Shown: positions 32,294-45,000 of the stretch, piece after piece
Position numbering within the stretch: the stretch's first letter is position 1
Layout of the letters: each line of letters opens with the position of its first letter
Assembly (NCBI GenBank): GCA_013076295.1
Contig: RQOL01000718.1
Location: forward strand, 4,810,081 to 4,874,080
Direction: 5' to 3'
DNA length: 64,000 nt
Source of the DNA: Sanderia malayensis
Lineage: Eukaryota; Cnidaria; Scyphozoa; Semaeostomeae; Pelagiidae
Position numbers and translations under genes: made by a program
Notes under the pieces: generated by a model
Told to the model about the DNA's origin: nothing
The model's database searches: none
What the model saw: only the letters and a program-made list of their open reading frames with translations

Positions 32294-35200
32294 ATGGCTT
32301 CAAGCAGTGTTGAAGATTATGCTTCAATACCTTCATCTCATACAGAGCGAGGAAAAGGCTACGAGAAATGCACCAAGGAGAGAAACAAGATAAACAAGAG
32401 ACAACTAGCCTCTTTGGAAAGAACTGTATGCATATATTTGTACTAACCTTCTTATTTAACAAACATTATGCCATCACACAATTCCGAGCCAGCTTTAACA
32501 CTTTCTAAGACAGACACAAATAATATATAGGTAATGCTTTATGAGATAAAGAGATACTAACCATTAACATTATTTTACACAGCCCAACTAGAATCATTGC
32601 TGATGACAATTGATGTGGATGGATCGTTACAAAAGTGGCATCAATGACTGGATCAGGACATTTTTTTTATTCCATGCTTTTATCTATTATCTAGAGTTTA
32701 TAATTTGCATCTACCCTCCTCTACCTTTGTTTAGGTTGGAAAACATGTCACAGTTGTGCAAGCTTGATTCACAGAGAAAGAAACACGTTTCATTTTTTGG
32801 AAGAATGGAAAGTAAGTATCTGCATTTTAAAGCATTAGTGAAATCAACATAGCTTCGGCTGGCCTTCAAAAGGAAAAAAACGGTTTTTTCTTGCATTTTG
32901 ATGAACTTGGCACTTGTCATTCTCCTCCGTAAACAATTGATTTGTGTATGTTCTTAGCCCATTTGAAATGGTTGCATATTATACATAAGTGTGTTGATCC
33001 CCTTTAAACACAGCCTCTAAAAACATATATATAATGAATGCAGTATTTTCAACTGGGTAGAGATAAGAATCCAGCAGTAAAATGTGTCCAAAACTATGTG
33101 CAGTTTAGAAATTTTACTTGAGTAACAGTTGTGGAAGTAAACTTAACTAGTTTATCTAGATTTGGAGTAATGACCCACAACAAATTCTTTCCTTTATATT
33201 TATATGATTGATCATGATGGTAGTGATGCATATAGTCTTATATGCCCCAGTAGAAGCAAAGCTTATCAAGTTTGCAGGTGGAGGTTGACAAGTAAACATG
33301 ATTGTTAAGATATCATCTAGCATGTAGTTATTTATTTTGCAGGAAGAAACTTTTGTTGATCTTCAAAATATTCCAAAGTTGAAAATGCCAAACGGATGTA
33401 CACATGCTTCAAACTGTTTTGAAAACATCAGGCATATTTGTGTTATAACAACTAATGGCAAGTATACACAGAATGCTGTTAATAAAATCACAAAAATTTG
33501 GTATTCCTCATATGTTGTGCAATTCTTAATGCATCTTCTGCATACCTTGTGAATTATCTATATTTAGTCTTTGAATGTTTCACCAACCTGCAGATAGCAA
33601 GAAATTGATATCGTTATCTTTGAAAGCAGTTTCTTGGATGTTTCTTGGAAAAATTTTGTATCTTCTGTGTGGTCAAATTGGCTGAAGATTTTTACTAAAT
33701 CTATCCATATTTTGTAGCAGCATGTACTCATATTTGCCTGTTTCTTAGGGTCCAGATACGATTTGCAGTTTTGCTGAGTGTAATGCAATGAATGAAAAGT
33801 TTCTCTCAGGACCATCAATCATAATTCCTGTTTTTATATTTTTTAGTTTTGTTAAATTGTTTTGGTTGATTTTAATTCTTATTTTGATGTATATATCTTT
33901 TCTCAAGGCTTTCAAAAAGATTGTGACATAACATTTTGTGACTGCATACCAGATGGAATTATCCTTATTAGAAATGGGTTGTGGCCAGTTTTTCCTACAG
34001 CACCTACAGTTGCTTTGCAACTAGAATTGATGGGTCTTTTGGAATCCCTGTTTTTAGAAGCACAGCTATCACAGAACAGCTTCTGCAATTCTATAAAGTG
34101 GAGGCAAGTTTTTTCTGGGAGACCAGCAATTGTAAGTTTGTGAAAGTCTTTTTTTTTCTGCAGAATTTTAAATGATTTGATTGCAAGCTTTGGAAACATA
34201 CCTTTTAAAATATAGTGAAACAAAAACAAAAACAATTTTGTTGTGGTGATTTCTTTATAGAAGATTTGCCATTCCATGCAAGACTTCTTGCAAGACATAA
34301 TATGAACTATAATGCATGCCTTGCACGTGTATTCACATCTTCTTGCCTGAAAGCTCTTGAGAATCTTTGAGGCTTATTTTTTTTAAACTTCTGTACAGTT
34401 TTACATGCCACTGAAGACATGTAGCATGTATCAGGATTGGAGGAATTCTTAAACATACTTAAGAATTTTTGTTATGTTAACTTATCCAAGGTTGTACAAA
34501 TGTTTAATTTATTTGCTGTCATGTCTTTTATATAGGTTGGTGACCTGTACAACAGTCTGTCTTCAAATGATACATTTGAGCAGCATAGGTAAATTTATTA
34601 AGTTTTTTGATAGTTGTATTGATTGATTGATTGTGGTGTAATTGCTGCATGTAGTCTGATCAGTTAAATATTTGTATTTTGAATTTAAATAGCATTTTGT
34701 GTTTAGCTAAATTTTGATCTTTTTGTGCACTCATGTATTGTATGTTTTTTTCATTTCAGCAAGAATTTCTTATTGCTTGGCAAAATAACTCGTCAGAAAT
34801 GGCTAACTTTGTTAACTTTTTTATCTTGTATTTAAGGCAATTCGTTTATAACATAAGGTTCTTGAAGACACTGTGTCCAGATGCTAGCAATGGTACAGAG
34901 TGCCCAGCGTGTCCAAAGGTATTTATATGTCATGAAGTGTTTGCAATAACTGAATTTGTTTTTTAAAAAATTATTGAACGTTTTTTGTGCGTTTGTTTGG
35001 TCATTTTCGAATTGCATAACTTAAACAGAGCACTAAACTCAGGATGGCATGGAAACCTTGCAAAAAGTGTTTATAAGAAATGCAAAAAGTATGATGGGAA
35101 TTCCGTCTCTAGCAGACGTTAAGACGTTTTTGAATTTAAAGAAGTCCTACAAATGTTAGCATCTTGCAAATAACACAGTTTGAATAAAGTGTATTTTTTG

Positions 35201-38200
35201 CTGTGTTCTCAATGAGCTTCCTATATTAAACTCTACTATGTTATAGGTTTCAGGCACTACTTTCTGGAACTTCGATGCTTGCTTTGGACTATTCCGTAAA
35301 AAGTCAGCTGGCAAACACCCATTACCATCTGTACATGGGCCATTGTACTTTGAAGAACAAGACATAGTGGAGGATTTTCTCAGTAGTTATAAGATTTCGA
35401 GGAAGGAGACAGAACTAGAGAATGAAAAGTTACACCAAAATAGACTTTAATTTAAGTTTTGCCGTGCATTTGTAGAAATATTGCCTGTATATATATCAGT
35501 ATGTGGAATTTGTGCATAAAAAGGTTGCAGTTTGACTTTAATACACCAGATTAGACGATCTTGCACGAATATGGCATCTTGATAAAGTTTTTATCTCACA
35601 GGAATGCAGTCAATTTCAAGCTGGTGGTGACTTCGATGGAATCTATTGCAAAGGAAAAAATAACCTATTTGATGAAAAAGCTGTGTTTGGCTGTGTCTGT
35701 CGACATGAGCATCCATTGAGACTCCTTGACATTAAGCATGGAGAAAGGTAATTTTTATTCAGAGCCAATTTCATATATATATATACTATTTTATCCAACT
35801 AATAAAGAATAAACACTGCTTTCAATGAGAGGCACCGTTGATTTTGCTATTTCCTTTGTGAAGACAAAACTATAATCCGTTTCATTCCTATTTCCTATTT
35901 CGACTACCGTGAATAGGGAATGTTTTTGTGAAAGAAGCTTGTAAGATGTCAAGTACAGTAAATTCCCCCATATAAGAAGTTATTTTTTTACAAAGATAGG
36001 TTCTTATTTCAAAAGTAACAACACTAATTTCAAAGTATAAAGGAATTTATTTGAAAAGTGCCTTGTGTAGGCTTTTTAGAATTTTGATTACGATCAGCCC
36101 TGTTATTTCTTTCCGTTCTTATGTATTAATAATAATTCTAAGCTTACAAGCGGCAGGAGAGGAAATTCAAGATTTGACAGTCAACTGGAACAGAATGAAC
36201 AGAATAACAAGAACCCAAAATCAACTTTGCTACCCCTTTAATGCATATTTTTTTATCAAACTGAGAGAGGCCTTTTAATTACAGGGTGCATAAGAAAAAC
36301 AGCATCTAGGTTTTTATATTTGTACGTTTTTATATGCGGGATTCTACTTTACTTTTTGTAGATTTGGCTACATCATATACCTTCTAGAACAGTTGTTGGA
36401 ACTGGACCGAAATAAACCAATCGAAAGGAAAGTTGTTTATGACATTGGATGCAAACTTCATCGACATGTTGAGGTATGTGTTTTGATTTTTTGTGGTTTT
36501 CAAGAATGTGATGTAGTTAATTTGAAAAGCGCTCTCGCATTGTTATCAAACATGAGATTTTGAGAAAGATAATATGGACAGCTATTAGGAGGATCTCTCC
36601 TTTCAGTTTGTCAAAATAATGTGTCATTTATCAAGTTTGCTTTTAGTTCATTGTTGTTACATCTTTTTACTGTACCTGGTACGTACGATTCAATGTCAAT
36701 TAAAAAGAAAGTGAGATGGAATATTATGAACACAAGTAGTTTTGCATTTTTCAGCTTGTTTTCAGAAAAAATGTCGATTTTGATTTGAAACATATTTTCT
36801 TGTTTCCTTGTTCACAGCTAACCAAGAAAACAAAGATTTGTGGAAAAGTAGCCTTTATGGTACCATCATTTCATGCCTTTGCCCATTCGACACCTTGCCA
36901 GGTACGAATTTCTATTAATCAGAGTCATTTCGCAAAGTTTTGAAACTTTTTCATTCGCCCAGGAATTGTTTTTAAGTATTGTTGCCAACAGCATTGTAAT
37001 TGACGCTAGAATTTAACAAATTGCAACCAATCAATCACATTGTATTTTAAATAGTGTTGCAGATTTTATATAATTGTGATTTTGTTGCAGTCCAGAGAGT
37101 ATTTTTGTCATTTTACTGTTGTTTCCTATCGAAACAACATTCAAATGCTTTTGAAATTATGAGATAGCATTTATGTTCTAATACCAAATGTAGAATTGTT
37201 TTATTACCAAAGAATTTGAATATAAATTTTGTTTTCTCCTGGTAGCTTAAGTATTCAATATTTCATCAAGAAGGATCAGGATTCTCAAACGGCGAGCAAT
37301 GTGAACGGCTTTGGTCATACTTGCGTTGTTTCAGCTCCATGACAAGAGAAATGACAGCTGCCCACCGACAAGATGCTCTCACTGACGCCCTCCTATATTA
37401 TTCTCGCAAGATACTAATGAAGACAGGTGATGTCTATAGAATTCTACTTTTTCTTTTTAATAGTTCCAATACTTTACTTCAAATTTCGAATACTTTACTT
37501 CATATATATATTTATTCAGAGCGAAACAATTTTTTTATTTCAGGCTTCCTGACCGTTAATCAGTTGACTAGAGCTAAGGATTCTCGCACAACTTCTTCTG
37601 CTGAACTGGAAAAACTGTTGGTAGACCTGCAAGGTTTATTTTCAGTTATACTTCTTAAATACTAAAAACGTTGAAACTGATGATTCTACAATCTTTGCCT
37701 TAAATCTTTAGGAAGCAAATATAATTTATGTGTAACAATAATGGGGGGCACAGCACACACGCATACGCGGTGGGGATCCGTTTGAAAAAAATTCAAGCAA
37801 TTGGAGAAATATCAGTTTAGTTTGAAGGGATCAGGGTTGCCTCTAACAAATACAGAAGTATCAGTTTGACACTATTGTACTCTCCTGGGCCTTTTGTGAC
37901 ATTTCTGCATTGCTTTTATTGATTGAGCAGCTGACAAAGAGCAAGTGCTGCTTTGGGAAAAACAGCTCTTAGATATGTCTGAAAATAGATTAAAAGGTAA
38001 TTGGTAACATTTCTGAGACGAAGCCCAGTTCAATCACCTTACAGATCATTGGTGTTTTTTTAAATGAATTGAAATTGAATGGTACTAATGTGCTCATGAC
38101 TAAGTTTTTACCGTTCAGGACAAAGTGGGGTACATGTAGTTTCGTGGAAAATGCAATACATACGTCTACTTCTGTTACACCGACAATTGAGGTAATTAAT

Positions 38201-40004
38201 GGTAATTTTATATCCAGTAAAGAAATGCTTTGTTTTTGTGTACATGTCACTAATTAGTATCATTAGAGTGATACAACTCCAAAATTCATGTGAACTTTCT
38301 GCAGTTTCATGACATACGTTACAACTTGCCCTTTTTTCTTCTGATTCTGTTTGATTCATATCAATTATGCTTTATGTCGTAGTGATGATTTAGCCAATTG
38401 TGCTGATTCTATCGAAAACGTCACCGTTGCCCCTGTCTTGAATAAGCTAAGAAGGTAATTGAATGTTTTTCTAGATGCTCTCGAATATTATTTCTCTCAT
38501 TAAAATTAGGTAACTGAAGTTCCAGCTCCTGTTCGTATGTCTTTTGCTGCATTTCAAATACATGTGGGTAGGGGCATCGTGGGACCTGAATTTTAGGGTG
38601 GGCCAAATACGAAAAATTTCCGAAAAGTGGGTCAGACGCTGGAAAATTTCCGAAAAAGTGGTAAAATCTCCAAAATTTCCAAGAAATCCAGCGATTTTGC
38701 TTTCACAGGGTAGGCCATCGCCCCCCTTGCCCCTCCCGGCTACGACGCCCCTTGCATTGCAACTTGTGCTTGTATCCCTTCTTTCTTAATTAGTCTTAGG
38801 TTGTCAACTTGCTTTTAGAAATTTTGGTAAACAAAGCCTTTCGGATTAACCTATAGGATAAGTTCAAATGGTATTAAAGTCTAAATTCTTTTCAGTTCTT
38901 TGAGTATAAAAATTTGCGGACGTGTCACCCAAATTTCACCAGATAGTTTTTCTCTAGGATTGATAAGAAGTTAAAGCAAGTCGAGGAGAAGAATAATGTG
39001 AGGCATCGCTGGAAAATCGATCAACCAGCTGTTTATGAGTTTGTTGAAGCAGTCAAAGAAGAGGAGTGGCAATTAGTTCTTGAAAAGCTGAGATCTGTTG
39101 CCTTTGATCGTTGGTTTCTGTTGTCCTTGAAAAGGAAATATTCAAGTAATTGCATGCCATATTTAATTTATTTAATATCTAATTATTTACCAAAAGGTAG
39201 TCCATACTGTCCATACATCAAAAATGTGTACTATACTGTACTGTATGCACAATGCATTGCAAACATGTGTTTTACAATACATCATGCTAATCTTGGGCAC
39301 CTTTGATAATTTCAGCTGGCCAGAAGATTGCAAAGATTCTCACGTGGAGTATCAATGTTAAAGTCACCAGCATGAAGGAGATCCTACACAACTACAACCG
39401 GAGATCTGCAATTAAAATGAATCTGGTACCAAGCAAAGCTAATAAAATTGACTATAATTATGTCATAGATATTAAAAGTGCAATTTATCAGGGTCTGCCT
39501 AGCTTTCAAGGTGATGCGATTCCATCAGATGTCAAGAGAAAAGCTGTAGAATTAAGTGTGATGAACAGAAGAGCAGCAGAAGAAATTGATTTGTGCAGAC
39601 AGGATATGATGTGTATAATACATCATCTCATTACGGAAAAAAAGAAGATTGTGCTTGCAGCTGAATATCATGACAGTAATCCTGTTTCCTCAAGTTACAA
39701 CAGAGGTGCCGTAAGTTTGTTGAAGCAAAAGATTATTCAATTGGATGCCATGATATCATGTTATGGAAAGATATTTATAGATGTTGAGGGCATAACACGG
39801 GACGAGATTGATTCATTCTCGCAGCAAAGAGTGGTGCTTTTGAATATACCCTTTCCAATAACTACCTCGCAGTTGGAGGACTTATCTGATGATGAAACTG
39901 AAGCCATCGTTGAGGTCGAGAGTGAAGATTGTGGCGTTGGATTAAATGATGAGATTATTTCAGACCATGACTTCTCGTTATTTTTGTCGGAGGACAGTGA
40001 CTAG
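32294..40004 (+). CDS. Intron-rich KDZ (Kyakuja-Dileera-Zisupton) transposase-like gene
   Basis: KDZ proteins are DDE-type transposases. Supported exons: 32735-32811, 33343-33461 (end uncertain), 33908-34130, 34536-34588, 34760-34918, 35247-35428, 35602-35747, 36362-36473, 36818-36901, 37246-37426, 37544-37633, 37931-37996, 38383-38454, 38958-39145 and 39316-40004. KDZ blocks in order: PVFPTAPTVALQLEL, GTECPACPK, FDACFGLFRKKSAG, FDEKAVFGCVCRHEHP, DIKHGER-FGY, VYDIGCKLHRHVE, FHAFAHSTPCQ, NGEQCERLWSYLRCFS, TREMTAAHR and FDRWFLLSLKRKY. A plausible DDE triad is the Asp of FDEKAVFG, the Asp of VYDIGC and the Glu of NGEQCERLW, all present. The C-terminus is acidic (DDETEAIVEVESED). A first exon at 32294 (MASSSVEDYASIP) is likely but its junction to 32583-32735 is unresolved. 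No terminal inverted repeats were found. The many introns may indicate a host-maintained gene. Confidence 0.85.
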
Positions 40005-40688
40005 TTAAGAATAGGCAGCTGATCATCTCAATATTTTAAGTCATTTAACAAATGAATCTTTGACCTACTTTAGTATTATGAGAGAGTTGCTCGCAAAGAA
40101 AAACTGATCACTCTTTTGTCATGAGTCAGTTTGTGTTGCATGATTTAGGGAATCGTTTCATTTTGTTTTCAAATGGTAGTTTCTTTATTTCGTAAAATGT
40201 TGTTGACCTAAATTTGCGTTACAATTTACAGCTAAGCTTGCATCTTTAGGTTGCTCAGTTAAATTATAGACCAGCGCAGATGCTACTTAAAAATGTATTT
40301 GGTACACGAGATGCTTTAATTTGAGTAAATGATAATGTCGCTAGTTTGTGTCATAAAACTAGCCAGTAATTATTTTTCTAATCCACCACTTAAGCAACAA
40401 TGGTATTGAGAAAAATTCAGTTTAATGTCTGTTTCTCGGCTTTATGTGATGTTGTGTTTTTCAAGCATCATCTGTCCTGTTGATAAAAGCAACGTATTTT
40501 GTTGTCAAAGGTATACATTTTTGGCATAACATATAGTAGTCATATTTGAAACATACCATTGGTTAGCATGTATAAAAGTATTTAAAGCCAACTTCAAATG
40601 TGTTGTCTCTTTACTTGTCCAAACCTAATGGCCACTGTTGTTAAAATGGGTAGGGAAATTTGTTCAAATATACACAAAAGCTCATTTT
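40005..40688. other. 3' flank of the KDZ gene
   Basis: No coding sequence seen; probably 3' UTR and intergenic DNA. Confidence 0.4.
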
Positions 40689-41392
40689 CAGGAATATATA
40701 TTCTATATGATTATAAGCGTAATGCTGGTAATCTCTGGGATATATGCCCAACCCCCCCTCTTCAGGGGTATATATTCTATATGATTATAAGCGTAATGCT
40801 GGTAATCTCTGGGATATATGCCTAGCCCCTTCTCTTCAGGGGTATATATTCTATATGATTATAAGCGTAATGCTGGTAATCTCTGGGATATATGCGCAGC
40901 CCACTCTCTCCAGGGGTATATATTTTATATGATTATAAGCGTAATGCTGGTAATCCCTGGGATATATGCCTAGCCCCCTCTCTTCAGGGGTATATATTCT
41001 ATATGATTATAAGCGTAATGCTGGTAATCTCTGGGATATATGCCCAGCCCACTCTCTCCAGGGGTATATATTTTATATGATTATAAGCGTAATGCTGGTA
41101 ATCTCTGGGATATATGCCTAGCCCCTTCTCTTCAGGGGTATATATTCTATATGATTATAAGCGTAATGCTGGTAATCTCTGGGATATATGCCCAGCCCAC
41201 TCTCTCCAGGGGTATTTATTCTCTATGATTATAAGCGTAATGCTGGTAATGTCTGGGATATATGGCTAGCCCCCTCTCTTCAGGGGTATATATTCTATAT
41301 GATTATAAGCGTAATGCTGGTAATCTCTGGGATATATGCCTAGCCCCCTCTCTTCAAGGGTATATATTCTATATGATTATAAGGATAAAGCT
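40689..41392 (+). repeat. 74-bp minisatellite, about 9.5 copies
   Basis: Units start at CAGG(G/A)(G/A)TATAT, first at 40689 and then 40763 and every 74 bp. The core is ATGATTATAAGCGTAATGCTGG. Two variants partly alternate (CCCAGCCCACTCTCTCCA and CCTAGCCC-CTTCTCTTCA), giving a 148-bp higher-order period. Overlapping open frames here (ILYDYKRNAGN...) arise from the repeat and are not genes. Confidence 0.93.
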
Positions 41393-41739
41393 AAGTTTTA
41401 TAACACTCAGAAGGCCCTTCAGTAACAGCTGATTGTTTTTAAGAAACCTCTAATACCCATAGATCGATTTACCTTCAAAATACTTTCTGAAACATCTGTT
41501 GAGAGTATACGAGGCAAAACCAATCTTCTCAAATTGTTGATCCGATAAATTTTAATGATTTCTTTAACTATATTGTACTCGGGTTGTACTAGCTTTCAAT
41601 TGGCATAATTCGTAGTTTCATTTACCAATACCCTAGGCGGCAAACTTCTGGAGAACAACATCCTTGTGAAAAGGTTTGTCTTTTAAGCACTGCTAATTGA
41701 CGTATTTCCTTATCCGGTACTTCTCGATTACCCTAATGC

Positions 41740-42165
41740 ATCGAATAAAAGCCCCCTTTCTCTTAGGCATCCCATCAAATAAAGCGCCTTTAGGCGCTTT
41801 TTCTTTTGACAATTTTTTCAATAAACGCCCCCCCCCCCAAATAAAGGCCTCCCTCAGGGGAGTAATTCACATGTAACCTTCACAGAGCCCCTTTCAAACA
41901 TCAGAAGAGGATATGGTGGACGCTGCACAAGCTTTTAATATCATTGAGGATGACGATATTGATTATTATGATGATGTACCTAGATGTTATGTGAATAAGT
42001 TTATATGATGATATGCCACACAAGTAGGTTTGGAAGAATTACTGTTTACCGCGAACACCCAAATATTAGATGGGTAAAACAAGACAAAATCAGACAATTG
42101 TTATTAATGGCCCCCTTCTTTTAAAGGCCCCCCCGGAAATAGATGCCCCCTAAAAATTAAAATAT
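41740..42165 (+). repeat. AATAAA-nGCCCCC phrase cluster
   Basis: Repeated short phrases: GAATAAAAGCCCCC (41748), AAATAAAGCGCC (41777), AATAAACGCCCCCCCCCC (41819), AAATAAAGGCCTCCC (41840), TTTAAAGGCCCCCCC (42120) and AAATAGATGCCCCC (42136). Such phrases occur as dispersed repeats in cnidarian genomes. A 9-bp stem hairpin AAAGCGCCT/AGGCGCTTT lies at 41781-41800. Confidence 0.55.
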
Positions 42166-42646
42166 TTAATAAACGTTTAATCAAAGCATTGCAGTATCCG
42201 TACCTCAATTAACCAAACTGCAATTTGCTGCTCAATAACCAGCCAAAAACAAAAAGGGCATCAGATCTTTTTGTCGTAAATCTGTTTTGCTTTTTACCAT
42301 GCGAAGATATAGATTACAGAAAAGTATTAATTTCATGTATGCATATTATCACAGTATTTTCTGTTATGAGCAGAAATCCCTGCAAATACCAATTTTGCGG
42401 GTCCACCAAACTGAAACTGACATTTTCGCAAAATTCTATTAGCCCGTAATTTGGCTTTTCCGAATCCTATTTTGAAATCTGCGTGGTTGAGGCGTTCGGA
42501 TAATCGAGGAAGTACTGTAAGGTTATGATAATTTTGTATCAACAAATTGAATAGTTCATTCATTCGGAATCACTCCCTGAAAATCTCTGAGTGCCATTAC
42601 CCCAAAATTTAAAATAGATGCCCATAACTATATCCCGTAACAGAGT

Positions 42647-42700
42647 AACCCTAACCCTAATCATAACCCTAACTATTGAATTGAATTGAATTGAATTGAA
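42647..42700 (+). repeat. Short telomere-like and GAATT repeats
   Basis: Four CCCTAA-type units, two of them interrupted, lie at about 42647-42674, followed directly by a pentanucleotide run (ATTGA)n to about 42700. This is a small internal patch, not a chromosome end. Confidence 0.7.
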
Positions 42701-42789
42701 GAGGTCTCTGCCAAATGATAATTCCCCAATCACAAAAGTTGAACATCAGCCTATGGTACAGTATTAGTCGCAGTGTGCTTTACTTAGTT

Positions 42790-43043
42790 ATGGCAGATCA
42801 TAAAAATGAACATCAAACGTATAAATCGTATAAAAATAGAAAGTACAGGCAAGGCAAGAGGGCAAAAAAATGGGGAGAAAAGCTGTTGAGGGAAACAACA
42901 CCGAGCAGATAAACAGCACTGATAGGCCAATGGTGGTACCACCTGTCAGCCAACTCGACGATGACAATATCGATCTGCCACGTGGCGTTGATCACAGTCA
43001 TAACACGGACCAAGAGGATTGGCTGGATCGCCGAACAATAGAG
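42790..43043 (+). CDS. Putative first exon of the pseudokinase gene
   Basis: ATG at 42790 opens MADHKNEHQTYKSYKNRKY, strongly basic. After an A-run (about 42862-42870) the reading is better in another frame: MGRKAVEGNN, then VVPPVSQLDDDNIDLPRG and DQEDWLDRRTIE, ending at a donor GAG|GTTGGT at 43044. A frameshift in the A-run is likely. The exon precedes the kinase-like exon by about 950 bp on the same strand, so they may be one gene; that link is inferred from position only. Confidence 0.4.
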
Positions 43044-43949
43044 GTTGGTTGAATTTGAGCAGGGATTTGAGCAATTGGGCAAATTTGAGCATTGTTTCTT
43101 GAGGATTTCGATCTTATTTTATATTAATAGTATTATTATTATTTTATTATCATTATTGTCATTATTATTAGCATACACAAAGCAGGAAATACATGGCCGA
43201 TTTTTATTTTGACAATTGCTTCTGAAAATTGAACTATTTCTGATAATTTTTTCTGTGAATTTTACAAAGCTATCATTTCGATACTTTTGCTTTTTGCTGA
43301 TGGTCAGTCTTTCAGAACGGTTTTGAAATGGCGCAAAATGGCTGCTCAAAGAAAGGTTTGAATGAGAAATCAATAATTTATATTTTTAATTTCACTTCAA
43401 GTTAAAATTTGCTGATTTGAAATAAAATAATTTAAAACTGGTTTTTCATGAAAAAGGAAGTGGTGAATTTCTATCTTCGCAGAACTAACCAAAAAATTGC
43501 AGAAACATATTTCGATTTGCTAGCTATAAGAAGAAATTTTCAAAATCAAAATCGTTTTTGTTAATTTTGAAACGAAGAAGAACTGCTCTTGCATGGGGTT
43601 GTGTTTTGCCAAGCGATACGTTCTCATGAGTTCAGTTTTTAGTTTTTGTTTTAATTTGCAGATCTTTGCACTTTCTTGTTGCATACGTTGAGTGCACTGA
43701 TCTTGAGTCAAATTTATTCCATAGACTTGCAGTGCCAAGTTAAGCAGACTTCTGTATCAGTTGAATTGTTACTTCCACTGCATTTTATTTCAGGTAACTA
43801 TTTAAATTTCTGGTAATTGTTCGAGGTGCACCCAAAACGATGGCAACAACTTTATTTTGACTACCCACAACCATTTAAGCTTTCTTCTCAACTCCTCGCA
43901 CTTCTCTATTTTCGTTGACATAAGCATTATTTCAATATTACTATAGCTG

Positions 43950-43953
43950 TTAC

Positions 43954-43990
<37 letters not shown>

Positions 43991-43991
43991 T
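43950..43991 (+). repeat. (ATA)n microsatellite
   Basis: About 13 ATA units lie directly before the splice acceptor of the pseudokinase exon. Confidence 0.9.
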
Positions 43992-43998
43992 TTTCTAG

Positions 43999-45000
43999 AA
44001 ATGCAGCGAATGCAAAAGCAAAGTCGTGGAGCTGGAGTTGCAGTGCGAAAAACTAGTAAGGTCGGTGAAAAAGCGGGACCAAAAGATTGTGCAATTGGAG
44101 AGAAGCGGCAGCTACCACCAATATTACTTTGAAGTAGGGCGGGGTTTCGAGTGCAAAAATGTGTGCGAGTCATTAGGAGAGTTTGTCAGTCAAAGAACTC
44201 TCGATATAGCGGGAACTGCCTCCTTTGAAAGCAGACAAGCAGCAGATTGCCGTCTGATGGAGCAAGGTCTCGTTGTTATCAGTGACTCCGAGCTGAAATG
44301 CACAACGAAGTTGGGAGCTGGGGAAACATCTATAGTTTTTGCAGGAAAGTATAAAGGCCTTGATGTTGCAGTAAAAAATTATCTGGTATTCAACTACAGT
44401 GATGCGGTCAAGGAATATCAAATATTAACAATATTGAATAGCCACCCAAATATTCCACATCCGTTTGGTGTGGTCCGTGGAGGTACTCCAAAGCTCGTAA
44501 TTTCTTTGCCTAGCTCTTCTGTCCCACTCTTAAAAATAAAATTGGACAGTGAAGAGAATCTTTGCCGGCTGACCGCTGGCTTAACCAACGCCATTATTTT
44601 CATGCACCAGAATGGTATCCCACACAATAATATAAATTGCAAGAATATTCTGGTGAACACAGCCAATGGAACTCCAACCATTTGCGGCTTTAGTCACGCG
44701 TGTTTGGTGAATGATGCGTACATCATCCCACAACCAAACTTGGTACTTTTCGGCGAGGAGTCTTGCCTACCAGTAAAGGTAAAGAACCGTATCCTAAAAG
44801 TTTCGACTCAGAGCGATATCTATTGCTTGGGTTACACCTTAAGATGGCACACAAGAGGGCAATTTTCCCCCGGCAGTAGAGTTTGTTTGGCAGTGTCAAG
44901 GTTAGCAGCAGAATGCCTTGGGCTAATTTCAGATCGCCCAATGACAAATGAAAGATTAGCGGAATCAGGAGCAGAATTTTCAAGATTAATAGATCGCTGA
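43999..45000 (+). CDS. Pseudokinase-like protein, main exon
   Basis: A TTTTCTAG acceptor precedes 43999; the frame opens KCSECKSKVVELELQCEKL (a CxxC then a coiled coil) and runs 333 codons to TGA at 45000. The second part has a protein-kinase fold signature: glycine loop LGAGETSIVFAG, the Lys in DVAVKNYL, a helix-C-like KEYQIL, then PHNNINCKNILVN where HRD....N should be and ICGFSHA where DFG should be. The catalytic-loop Asp is Asn and the DFG Asp is Cys, so it should not transfer phosphate. The Lys and the loop Asn remain, so nucleotide binding is possible. The frame is intact, which suggests use as a scaffold or regulator. Closest family unknown; tyrosine-kinase-like by feel. Confidence 0.7.
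   Translation, partial: KCSECKSKVVELELQCEKLVRSVKKRDQKIVQLERSGSYHQYYFEVGRGFECKNVCESLGEFVSQRTLDIAGTASFESRQAADCRLMEQGLVVISDSELKCTTKLGAGETSIVFAGKYKGLDVAVKNYLVFNYSDAVKEYQILTILNSHPNIPHPFGVVRGGTPKLVISLPSSSVPLLKIKLDSEENLCRLTAGLTNAIIFMHQNGIPHNNINCKNILVNTANGTPTICGFSHACLVNDAYIIPQPNLVLFGEESCLPVKVKNRILKVSTQSDIYCLGYTLRWHTRGQFSPGSRVCLAVSRLAAECLGLISDRPMTNERLAESGAEFSRLIDR

Noticed and set aside
33343..33461. GC-AG intron after the KDZ exon (ATG|GCAAGT)
   Set aside because: An alternative GT donor is a few bases away; without transcripts I cannot claim a non-canonical site.
34832..35017. Minus-strand frames across the KDZ gene
   Set aside because: They are antisense shadows of exons with recognisable KDZ motifs on the plus strand.
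40598..41228. Overlapping open frames with ILYDYKRNAGN repeats
   Set aside because: They arise from a 74-bp minisatellite whose unit is not a multiple of three.
41781..41800. Hairpin followed by T-run, like a bacterial terminator
   Set aside because: The setting is eukaryotic and the hairpin belongs to a repeat cluster.
42647..42674. Chromosome end (CCCTAA repeats)
   Set aside because: Only four imperfect units, flanked on both sides by ordinary sequence.
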